NCBI GenBank assembly: GCA_964550435.1 | Contig: CAZJZI010000029.1 | Span: 1 to 31,717 of the forward strand | Direction: 5' to 3' | Source: UBA11400 sp964550435 | GTDB taxonomy: Bacteria > Bacteroidota > Rhodothermia > Balneolales > HLUCCA01 | DNA: 31,717 bases | Shown here: piece after piece, positions 25,143 through 31,717 of the stretch | Layout of the letters: each line of letters opens with the position of its first letter | How positions within the stretch are numbered: the first letter of the stretch is position 1 | Translations under genes and position numbers: made by a program | Notes under the pieces: generated by a model | Databases searched by the model: none | Seen by the model: only the letters and a program-made list of their open reading frames with translations | What the model was told of the DNA's origin: nothing

Positions 25143-25173
25143 AAAAAACCTCGCAACTCATTGATCTACAAGG
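25143..25173 (-). terminator. Displaced tRNA-Leu terminator
   Basis: On the minus strand, CCTTGTAG pairs with TTGCGAGG (with G-U pairs), then six Ts. It lies just past the tRNA 3'-end remnant, as the native terminator of a tRNA would, and resembles in layout and sequence the terminator at 31617-31649 (shared CTACAAGGC and TTAAT). Confidence 0.65.
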
Positions 25174-25187
25174 CATTAATTTTTAAG

Positions 25188-25206
25188 GAGTGCCCTGGAC
25201 TGGACT
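25188..25206. repeat. Left att site (19-bp tRNA 3'-end copy)
   Basis: GAGTGCCCTGGACTGGACT is identical to 31661-31679. On the minus strand it holds the last T-loop base pairs, the T-stem 3' strand and the acceptor 3' strand of tRNA-Leu; the rest of the tRNA is absent to the right (25207 on). This is what a displaced tRNA 3' end looks like after integration. Confidence 0.82.
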
Positions 25207-25425
25207 TTTATTTGCTATTTATTGCAACTATATGCGCTTAAATGCCATCATAAACGATAGTAGCAAGGCATCTAGTCGCACCAGTTTGCACTAAATCGTA
25301 AGAATGTTTAACCATAGTGTAAACGTTTACCATGATTTATTTAAAAGGTAATTAACTCAAACCCTTCATGGTCACGCTATTAAGCTGATGTATGTAATAT
25401 AACAGCTCACCAAAATAGTAACATC

Positions 25426-25940
25426 ATGACTACACAACCTGTAATAAGAAAAGACCGGATAGCCAAAGATGGAAACACGATAGTGTACATCCGAATTACG
25501 ATAAACCGTAAGACTACATATTTCAATATACTATGAGAAAGACTAGGAAGCCGGCAACTGTTAAGCTGATTCCACCTTCATATCAGATCCTTGAGGTTTA
25601 CAAGGATCGTAAACAGAACAAGTTAGAATTCTTGTTTCCATACCTAGATGGAACCGAGGAGATATACAAAATGACCCAGAACAATAAGATCAAGTCTGTA
25701 ACTTTATCCGTGAACAAACAGCTAAAAGAACTGGCCAAACTCGCTGGAATCACTAAGAATCTGACAACACATGTTGCTCGTCATACATTTGCGAGTATAT
25801 CTGCCAGACAAATGAGCCCACTTGAATTGATGGATCTGCTTGGTCACTCCAAGCTTGCCATGACTCAACAGTATATCTCAGAGATAAATCATGAAGAGCG
25901 CTTCAAGTCGATGGACAAATTTGCCAGTGCTTTCGGTTAA
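25426..25940 (+). pseudogene. Tyrosine integrase remnant (internal deletion)
   Basis: Two pieces of one phage-type integrase. From ATG 25426 a 36-codon frame encodes MTTQPVIRKDRIAKDG and VYIRITINRKTTYF, the arm-type DNA-binding start of Bacteroidota integrases; it stops at 25534-25536. In another frame, from 25533, the catalytic end follows: THVARHTFA (box II H-x-x-R), LLGHSKLAMTQQYI (histidine and tyrosine nucleophile). The core-binding domain and the box I arginine, about 200 residues, are missing, and the join is out of frame. Full-length relatives are about 380-430 residues. The gene is near the left att site, as expected for an island's own integrase. It should be inactive; recombination with another integrase in trans remains possible. 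Confidence 0.85.
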
Positions 25941-25948
25941 AACAGAGA

Positions 25949-25972
25949 GGTTACTCCTTTAAAGGGGTAACC
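25949..25972. terminator. Hairpin after the integrase remnant
   Basis: GGTTACTCC and GGGGTAACC pair over nine positions (one G-U) around a TTTAAA loop, 9 bp after the integrase stop. A weak T-rich tail follows (TTCGATTT). It is a plausible terminator in the plus direction. Confidence 0.55.
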
Positions 25973-26091
25973 TTCGATTTCTACAGTACAGGTTGAACAA
26001 TGGATTGTCGAGCACTACCTATCTTGACTATCTCAGTCGTCGTCACTATACTAATCTACCTACATCAATCAAGAACTTACTCGTCACTATC

Positions 26092-27387
26092 ATGAGATCA
26101 ATACTATTCCTGGGATTACTTTCCTTCCAAGCATTCTATTCAGTCAAACTATTACCATCGGAGATGATGGAATCGTGAGGTTTAAGGATGTTGCAATTGG
26201 AACAACTCAAACCATCTTCGGTGATACCTATGAAGTGGTAGATCGGGATTCTCTAATTATCAGAAGAGACCAAGGAAAAGACTTGACTAAAATGTGTGTG
26301 AGTAATGTGACAAATATGAGTTATCTATTCTACAAACCCGATGGTTTTGGTCAGAATACATTTAGATTTAACCAACCAATTGGTAATTGGGATGTGTCTT
26401 CTGTGACAAAGATGAGCGAGTTATTCATGAATTCTGCAGGGGGGGAATTCTCTACGTGTATTCAATCAAAATATTAGCAAATGGGATGTTTCATCTGTAA
26501 TTGATATGAGTGAAATGTTCTTTAAAACACCTTTTAATCAACCACTAAACAATTGGAATGTGTCTTCAGTCACAGATATGGGTAGAATGTTTTCTTCCAC
26601 TGATTTTAATCAACCCGTAGGAGATTGGGACGTTAGTAGTGTTACAGATATGAGTTGGATGTTTAACATTACACCATTCAACCAAGATATTTCAAATTGG
26701 TGTGTTCCAAATATTTTTTCAGAACCTGATGGATTTTCAATTAGTACACCCTTACTATCTGAATACAAACCCCTATGGGGAACTTGTCCCGGAACACCGC
26801 CAAAAATTACCCAACACCTACCTCAAAATAACTCAACGGATGTATTACGAAATGTAGAATTAGTTTGGAAATCAGATTCTCTCTCAACCTACTACCAACT
26901 TCAAGTATTTGAAGGCTTCAATCCAACCGTAATAGATACTTTAGTTTCTGACACAACGTACGCCCACATATATCCATTTAAAGACAACTTCGTATATAAT
27001 TGGAGGGTCAGAGGTATAAATAAAAACAGATCTATTGAAGGTGAGTTTTTAACAGGTGACTGGAGTCCTGTTTGGAAATTCACCACTATTTTGGATACCT
27101 CTGTTGAATCTGACGAACTCACTTCCGTCTATACCCTAGACCAAAACTATCTTAACCCATTTAATCCAACCACCCAGATTCGATTCGCACTCCCAGAATC
27201 TGGCGATGTAAAACTCGACGTCTACGACATGACCGGACGTTTGGTACGCACACTGGTAAACGAATCACTTGTTGCTGGATACCATGAAGTAGCCTTTGAT
27301 GCCAGTCAGCTATCATCCGGTGTTTACACATACAATCTCAAGACCGGAAACACAAACATTTCCCGAAAATTGGACTTGGTGAAGTAA
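26092..27387 (+). pseudogene. BspA-like (DUF285) surface protein with sorting domain, frameshifted
   Basis: A secreted repeat protein in three frames. From 26092 a signal peptide reads MRSILFLGLLSFQAFYS. The frame then changes near 26140-26150 to QTITIGDDGIVRF, the usual opening of such proteins. Four or five DUF285 repeats of ~24 residues follow (FNQPIGNWDVSSVTKMSELF and variants). A second frameshift falls in seven Gs at 26439-26445; with six Gs the repeats continue. After that a fibronectin-like segment leads to a type IX-style sorting domain (LNPFNPTTQ ... RKLDLVK). BspA proteins bind host or matrix surfaces in other species. Either the gene is decaying, or the draft sequence has errors; a length-variable G tract could also switch it. 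A hairpin at 27401-27449 follows the stop. Confidence 0.78.
27180..27387 (+). repeat. Sorting-domain cassette, copy 1
   Basis: About 205 bp encoding FALPESGDVKLDVYDMTG through RKLDLVK. By eye it differs from copy 2 (31379-31586) at only about a dozen positions, while the proteins upstream are unrelated. Confidence 0.92.
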
Positions 27388-27400
27388 AAATCTTTTCTTT

Positions 27401-27449
27401 AACAAATAAATCTCAGGCAAACTGATTAATTGTCGGAGATTTATTTGTT
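27401..27449. terminator. 14-bp perfect hairpin after the BspA-like gene
   Basis: AACAAATAAATCTC (27401-27414) pairs perfectly with GAGATTTATTTGTT (27436-27449) around a 21-nt loop, 13 bp after the stop. No T run follows, so termination or mRNA 3'-end protection are both possible. Confidence 0.6.
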
Positions 27450-27513
27450 CAGCACTGCTACTTTACACTCTCCTCCACCATAGTTATTTCATATACTGTT
27501 TTCCAATATTTTC

Positions 27514-29208
27514 ATGGTCGTTACTTCGAATCTCAAGCAAATTTTGATGTACACGCTCAGTGGGATTTTGCTGGGGCTATCAGTAAATACACTGGGTTCA
27601 ATTCCATTGTCGGCACTTGCATGGATAGCTTTTATACCCATGTTTTTCGCACTAAAAGAAGCTGTATCATGGCGAATTCATATTTATGCTGTATACATAT
27701 TCAGTGTAATTAAATTAACCTTGGGACTCTTTTCGTTCGTTACGGTTTTTGCCCTACCGGGGCTAATTTTGATATTTCTTGGTGCATTCATTTATAGCAT
27801 ACCTTTGTGGTTGCACTATCTAATTCAGGATAAAATCGGATGGAAGAAGGCTCTATATGTTCTACCATTTTTGTGGACAGCCTATATTGCAATAATATCT
27901 GATGGTATTCTTGCAATGCCGATTCTAAGCTTTTCTCCAAGTCAGGCTGCACTGACATGGCTCGTTCAGTACATTGACCTGACTGGTCACACTGCCATCT
28001 TATTTTGGCTACTGTTACTCAATGTATTATTGACCCTAGCGGTCGATTCATGGACCAAACACAAAACAAATCTCGCACTTGCATCACTGGAAATTGGATA
28101 CCTTTTCAAACGGGTTGGAGTAGTTGTGGTCGGATTGTTCTTACCACCCCTTATGTACACTTTCTATATTTACCAGACGCTTCCCAATTCGTTTACAAGT
28201 GAAATTACAGTCGGCCTTGTACAACCTGGATTCTCGAATGACATCCCCGAAGCTGATCCAGATTTTGGTTCAAATTTGTTTTATAAGCAGATTTATTTGA
28301 CCGATTCATTGATTACATACAATAAAGTAGATGTAATCATTTGGCCGGAAAGTGCTATCGCCTTTCCATTGTTGGAAGATTCAAGTGCTGTTCGTACCAT
28401 TTTTCAGAAAGTACTTCAGTGGGAGACAGCACTACTTACTGGTACTTTTGATCGTAAATACTTTTCTCCAGGAGAAACGATTCCCTTACTGCAACAATAT
28501 CTTGAACGTGACTATATATTGTACAATTCGGCCATAATGATTACACCTCAACTGGCATGGATGCACCTACAAGAAAACCTGCCTATCAATTCAGTAAAGA
28601 TGTATCACAAAACGAACTTAATGCCATTTACCGAATATGTACCTTTTTCTGAAATATTTCCTGCACTCTCGTATGCATCAGTTTATCGAGGTGATTTCAG
28701 CCATTACAGCAGAGGTGAGTCACTTGAAAACCAGAAATTTGCTGCTAAAAACGAATTAATTTACACAGTGAGTCCAATAATATGCTGGGACTTGCTATCG
28801 ACGGGTAGTTCTAAACTTGCCGTGGAGACTGGATCCCAATTCATTGCGGCATTAACCAATGAAAGTGCCCTTGGCAATCGTTTTCGTGTAACGGTATATG
28901 AAATGGAATCTTATACCAGACTACGGAGCATCGAGTCCCGTCGATCCATTGCAAAAGCAGCCCTCACAGGATATACCTTTTTTACCAATCCATTTGGTCA
29001 GGTGTACGGACTTGTACCGTGGTGGTCACCACAAATCAGTGTAGGATCCATAACTCTAACGGAATACAAGAGTATGTATTCAAAATATCCACATGCTTAT
29101 ACAATCTTAAATTTACTAGGTCTACTAGTACTATTGTTTCATTTCTTTTCTCAAAATCACAAAGAACATAACCAGAAAGCCAAACCGAAATCCACATCCA
29201 AATTCTGA
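27514..29208 (+). CDS. Apolipoprotein N-acyltransferase-like (Lnt) paralogue
   Basis: A 564-residue membrane protein with about six N-terminal helices, a nitrilase-like periplasmic domain from ~230, and a last helix at ~528-545. It matches the plan of apolipoprotein N-acyltransferase, which adds the third acyl chain to lipoproteins at the inner membrane. The catalytic triad positions are present: E279 in IIWPESAI, K366 in MYHKTNLMPFTEYVP and C424 in PIICWDLL. The cysteine context differs from the usual CYE, and TNESALG replaces the common TND-W pattern, so substrate or acyl donor may differ. It is inside the tRNA-Leu island, so it is probably an extra copy rather than the housekeeping gene. 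I therefore leave the symbol empty. Confidence 0.82.
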   Translation: MVVTSNLKQILMYTLSGILLGLSVNTLGSIPLSALAWIAFIPMFFALKEAVSWRIHIYAVYIFSVIKLTLGLFSFVTVFALPGLILIFLGAFIYSIPLWLHYLIQDKIGWKKALYVLPFLWTAYIAIISDGILAMPILSFSPSQAALTWLVQYIDLTGHTAILFWLLLLNVLLTLAVDSWTKHKTNLALASLEIGYLFKRVGVVVVGLFLPPLMYTFYIYQTLPNSFTSEITVGLVQPGFSNDIPEADPDFGSNLFYKQIYLTDSLITYNKVDVIIWPESAIAFPLLEDSSAVRTIFQKVLQWETALLTGTFDRKYFSPGETIPLLQQYLERDYILYNSAIMITPQLAWMHLQENLPINSVKMYHKTNLMPFTEYVPFSEIFPALSYASVYRGDFSHYSRGESLENQKFAAKNELIYTVSPIICWDLLSTGSSKLAVETGSQFIAALTNESALGNRFRVTVYEMESYTRLRSIESRRSIAKAALTGYTFFTNPFGQVYGLVPWWSPQISVGSITLTEYKSMYSKYPHAYTILNLLGLLVLLFHFFSQNHKEHNQKAKPKSTSKF

Positions 29209-29618
29209 AAATCCAATGAAATCAAACATTTGTCTAAAACACGTACTTATCGCTAGTACTAGTATTAGCTAGCTCTCAAGCGTATTCTACTATCACATGT
29301 AGTGGTTTTTCGAAGCCCAAAGTTGGTGCTACCCCAATTATCAATGGGTGTAAAATTAACACTTCACAGAATCTTTTCAATAGCGGGAATGTAGACTATG
29401 CCAAACCCTCTGGTATTAACAATAGAGATATGCTTAACTAAAATATTTTATGGACCTGTTTCTATATGCTAAGATTATACTTATAATATTTACTATTCCT
29501 AAATCCTTTTCGGGTCAACAACTTGTTTCTTTTCGTCGATTCACTTCTCTGTCTGATTTATTGACTTTACTTTCTTTTTTTCAAATCAAGCTCTAACCAA
29601 TCAATAATTATCATTTCT
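29209..29618 (+). other. 410-bp region with decayed small secreted-peptide frames
   Basis: No intact gene, but two traces of coding. ATG 29216, 8 bp after the Lnt stop, opens MKSNICLKHVLIASTSIS and stops; one base over, the frame continues as a signal-like end (LASSQAYS) and TITCSGFSKPKVGATPIING to a stop at 29441. A second frame, 29450-29596, encodes 48 residues beginning MDLFLYAKIILIIFTIPKSF, again signal-peptide-like, with a short remainder. Both could be truncated exported proteins. A/T content is high, so chance cannot be ruled out. Confidence 0.35.
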
Positions 29619-31586
29619 ATGAAACCGCACTTTCGATACATCTTGTGTGCATCTTTTCTATTTACTATGATCATACTGTTTTCAGTAAATAGCCATGCTG
29701 GACCAGTATTATGTTGTAGTCAGCCTAAAATTCTTCCTCCAGAATCGATAGCCTATTCTAAGCCCCTTGGACTTAACTCCTCAACACTGTTGAACCTTCA
29801 GTCGAATCCTGACATCCCTGGTGTCAATTTTAGTGACGTGTATAGTTTCGGAAGTGATGCAGTGACCCAAATTGGAAAGATGGTCAACGATGACATGGGG
29901 AATACCTACATCACGGGCGGATTTATGGGTACACTGATTATGGGTTCAGATACCTTGGTCAGTACAACCGGATATGATTTTTTCATAGCAAAGATCGACG
30001 TAAACAACGATCCAGTCTGGGCACGAATGGCTCATGGTATCGAAACAGACAATGAAGATTTGTCATTGGATGGGGGGATGGTTATCGTGATCGACAGCAA
30101 CGGCGATCTGTATGCGGGTGGTGGATTCGTGAAATCACTCACATTCCTGGATGAAAATGGCGACGCGATTGATGAACTGACCGACGGTCGTGACGATAAC
30201 CTGCTCAACCTGGAACTTTTTGTGGCTAAATATGACAACGATGGAAATCTGCTATGGACCTTGGGAGGCAATAGTGGTAGCACCGGTGGGATCAATACGT
30301 TGGCGGAAGGCATCAACAGTGTTAACGACATAGTTCTTGATCCGGAAGAATATCCATACATCGTTGGACGCTTTTCAGGGACAAACTTCATGGGCACTGA
30401 AGTCGAAACCTATGGAAAAAGTGATGCCTATCTGGCCTCACTGGACAAAGACGGAAGTGAACTCTTCTGGGTCTCAACCACAGGCACTGCCGAAGATGAT
30501 ATTGTTACCTCGGCTTCCGTAGATCGACTAGGATATATCAATGTACTCGGAACCGTGGGTATTGGTGAAATGTCGATTAGTGAAGACGGCGTAATTTGGG
30601 ACAATGATTCCGGTGCCGATGACACATTCATCCTCAGCTATGACGTGAACGGTGAATGGTACTTTGCCAGTTTCCTTGGAGCTGGAGAACAAATCGTCGG
30701 TAACGATATTGCGACCTCCGATGGAGGCGACTTCTTTGTCACCGGTTACTTCGAAGATCAAGTTTCTTTTGCTGGTTCTGACATCATTCTTGAAATGCAA
30801 GGAACCCTTGTAGATGGATTTATAGCTAAGTATGACATCGGTGGCGACGCATTGTGGGCGATCCAGTTCAGTGGTTTGACTGCAGAAGGTCAGCGCATCA
30901 TCCTGGATGAGATGGATAACGTGTATGTGCTGGGCGTGTATCGCGACAATATAACATTTGGGGCTGATTCAGACGCGCCAGTGATGCTCACGACCGATTC
31001 CGAATCACAGATGTTCATAGCTAAGTACGACACCGATGGAGAATTCCAGTGGGCGAAACAAGTTGATGGCGAAGGTGATGAAGGCATTGCAGCCGAGTTT
31101 ATGAACAGCGATGAGTTTCCATTCACTGTGAACCCTTTGGATATCCAATTCTCGAAAGCTACTGAAAACGAAATCCTGATAAGCGGAGACTTTGACACAA
31201 CGATTACATTAGATGACCTTCAACTAAGTTCCCCAACGGGAGCAAGACTTGGATTCGTTGCAACACTGAATGTAACGGGTTCAGGCACTGGTACGTCGAT
31301 TGATGGCAGCTCTGAACTACCAGCTTCGATTGTACTGTCACAGAACTATCCGAATCCATTTAACCCGTCTACTGTGATTGGATTCGCACTCCCAGAATCT
31401 GGCGATGTAAAACTCGAAGTCTATGACATGACCGGACGTTTGGTACGCACACTGGTAAACGAATCACGTGTTGCTGGATACCATGAAGTAGCCTTCGATG
31501 CCAGTCAGTTATCTTCTGGTGTCTACACATACAATCTCAAGACCGGAAACACAAACATTTCCCGAAAATTGACCTTGGTTAAATAA
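29619..31586 (+). CDS. SBBP-type beta-propeller protein with sorting domain
   Basis: A 655-residue exported protein. A signal peptide (about 1-28, ending NSHAG) is followed by a long array of SBBP-like blades of ~45-60 residues. Recurring phrases are W-x-x-x-x-G, D-x-x-G-x-x-Y/F-V-x-G and F-I-A-K-Y-D: for example DSNGDLYAGGGF, LFVAKYDNDGNLLWTLGG, DNVYVLGVYRDNITFG and MFIAKYDTDGEFQWAKQ. They should fold as a beta-propeller. The C-terminal ~85 residues are a type IX-style sorting domain (SQNYPNPFNPST ... RKLTLVK), so the protein is sent to the cell surface or released. The last ~205 bp are nearly identical to the end of the BspA-like gene at 27180-27387. Ligand or partner unknown. It is the last gene of the island. 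Confidence 0.87.
   Translation: MKPHFRYILCASFLFTMIILFSVNSHAGPVLCCSQPKILPPESIAYSKPLGLNSSTLLNLQSNPDIPGVNFSDVYSFGSDAVTQIGKMVNDDMGNTYITGGFMGTLIMGSDTLVSTTGYDFFIAKIDVNNDPVWARMAHGIETDNEDLSLDGGMVIVIDSNGDLYAGGGFVKSLTFLDENGDAIDELTDGRDDNLLNLELFVAKYDNDGNLLWTLGGNSGSTGGINTLAEGINSVNDIVLDPEEYPYIVGRFSGTNFMGTEVETYGKSDAYLASLDKDGSELFWVSTTGTAEDDIVTSASVDRLGYINVLGTVGIGEMSISEDGVIWDNDSGADDTFILSYDVNGEWYFASFLGAGEQIVGNDIATSDGGDFFVTGYFEDQVSFAGSDIILEMQGTLVDGFIAKYDIGGDALWAIQFSGLTAEGQRIILDEMDNVYVLGVYRDNITFGADSDAPVMLTTDSESQMFIAKYDTDGEFQWAKQVDGEGDEGIAAEFMNSDEFPFTVNPLDIQFSKATENEILISGDFDTTITLDDLQLSSPTGARLGFVATLNVTGSGTGTSIDGSSELPASIVLSQNYPNPFNPSTVIGFALPESGDVKLEVYDMTGRLVRTLVNESRVAGYHEVAFDASQLSSGVYTYNLKTGNTNISRKLTLVK
31379..31586 (+). 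repeat. Sorting-domain cassette, copy 2
   Basis: About 205 bp encoding FALPESGDVKLEVYDMTG through RKLTLVK, the direct-repeat partner of 27180-27387. Similarity stops at the stop codon on the right and falls away near the NPFNPST motif on the left. Confidence 0.92.
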
Positions 31587-31616
31587 CATCAGGGTAGACA
31601 GAAACTAGATATAATG

Positions 31617-31649
31617 AAAAAGCCTTGTAATTCAATGAACTACAAGGCT
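31617..31649 (-). terminator. tRNA-Leu terminator
   Basis: On the minus strand AGCCTTGTA pairs perfectly with TACAAGGCT, with further TTCA/TGAA pairing inside, followed by a T5 run (plus-strand A run 31617-31621). It lies 15 bp beyond the tRNA 3' end. Confidence 0.88.
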
Positions 31650-31660
31650 TTAATTTTAAA

Positions 31661-31679
31661 GAGTGCCCTGGACTGGACT
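31661..31679. repeat. Right att site within the tRNA-Leu 3' end
   Basis: GAGTGCCCTGGACTGGACT, identical to 25188-25206. It covers the acceptor 3' strand, the T-stem 3' strand and part of the T-loop of tRNA-Leu plus 3 bp beyond. Confidence 0.82.
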
Positions 31680-31717
31680 CGAACCAGCATGCCGTTGCCA
31701 GCACCACCCCCTCAAGA
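31664..31717 (-). tRNA. tRNA-Leu (anticodon GAG), 5' part outside the window
   Basis: Reading the minus strand, the segment gives the anticodon loop TTGAGGG (31715-31709, anticodon GAG), stem strand GGTGG, a long type II variable arm with a GCAA tetraloop, T-arm GCTGG-TTCGAGT-CCAGT, acceptor strand CCAGGGC and discriminator A. A long variable arm with discriminator A indicates leucine. CCA is not encoded. The acceptor 5' strand, D-arm and most of the anticodon stem lie beyond the right edge. Confidence 0.88.

Larger units (their letters stand above)
25074..25425. other. Region around the left att site
   Basis: A 350-bp stretch without a gene. It holds the tRNA-type terminator remnant at 25143-25173 and the 19-bp att repeat at 25188-25206. 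The remaining ~220 bp up to the integrase remnant is A/T-rich, and I see nothing in it that I can name. Confidence 0.6.
25188..31679. mobile_element. tRNA-Leu genomic island with inactivated integrase
   Basis: A 6.5-kb segment lies between two copies of GAGTGCCCTGGACTGGACT. The right copy is the 3' end of a tRNA-Leu gene, a classical target of tyrosine integrases. The left copy lies 220 bp from an integrase remnant. The ~25 bp beyond each core are also similar. Cargo: BspA-like surface protein (broken), Lnt paralogue, small secreted remnants and an SBBP propeller protein. With the integrase gutted, the island should be fixed unless helped in trans. Confidence 0.75.

Noticed and set aside
25993..26178. 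61-codon open frame as a separate gene
   Set aside because: Its second half is the signal peptide of the frameshifted BspA-like gene; the first half has no features.

Overview
The window looks like chromosome of a Bacteroidota-type bacterium in the Rhodothermota/Balneolota group. This rests on two C-terminal sorting domains of the type IX secretion style (SQNYPNPFNPST ... ending in RKLTLVK), a TonB-dependent receptor with a carboxypeptidase-like N-terminal domain, Lnt- and BspA-like envelope proteins, and the absence of clear Shine-Dalgarno sequences. It is draft sequence: 100 Ns interrupt one transporter gene, so some frameshifts may be assembly errors.

Layout. Positions 1-200 hold three copies of a 67-bp tandem repeat. 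Positions 275-5508 are a plus-strand amino-sugar operon: sodium:solute symporter, GH109-like NAD-dependent glycosidase, sugar nucleotidyltransferase and N-acetylhexosamine-1-kinase-like enzyme, with start/stop overlaps at two junctions. Minus-strand genes follow to 13504: an LCIB-type carbonic anhydrase-like protein, HtpX protease, a DinB-like protein coupled to a cyclophilin, an RsmF-like rRNA methyltransferase, gamma-glutamyltransferase and an acetyl-CoA hydrolase/transferase. Plus-strand genes at 13773-17787 encode a YfcC-like carrier (gapped), an M20 peptidase, a cyanophycinase-like lipoprotein and a mannose-6-phosphate isomerase-type cupin; the first three plus gamma-glutamyltransferase suggest peptide and amino-acid scavenging. 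Next come a DUF2231 membrane protein, a DUF202 protein, a ZnuD-like TonB receptor, and a four-PAS histidine kinase overlapping a single-domain response regulator.

Positions 25188-31679 look like a small genomic island at the 3' end of a tRNA-Leu(GAG) gene. A 19-bp direct repeat, which includes the tRNA 3' end, flanks a gutted tyrosine integrase, a frameshifted BspA-like surface protein, an apolipoprotein N-acyltransferase paralogue, decayed secreted-peptide remnants and an SBBP-type beta-propeller protein. The two sorted proteins share a nearly identical ~205-bp 3' cassette.

The most unusual theme is intergenic: 7- and 8-bp tandem arrays, often with an inverted partner array, sit flush against genes. 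Three end exactly at a start codon, one begins on a stop codon, and one has run into a gene and encodes its C-terminus. Separately, three minus-strand genes have their stop codon inside a hairpin whose 5' arm is their own last codons. These patterns resemble the short tandemly repeated repetitive (STRR) sequences known from cyanobacteria, but their positional precision is not explained by anything I recognise.
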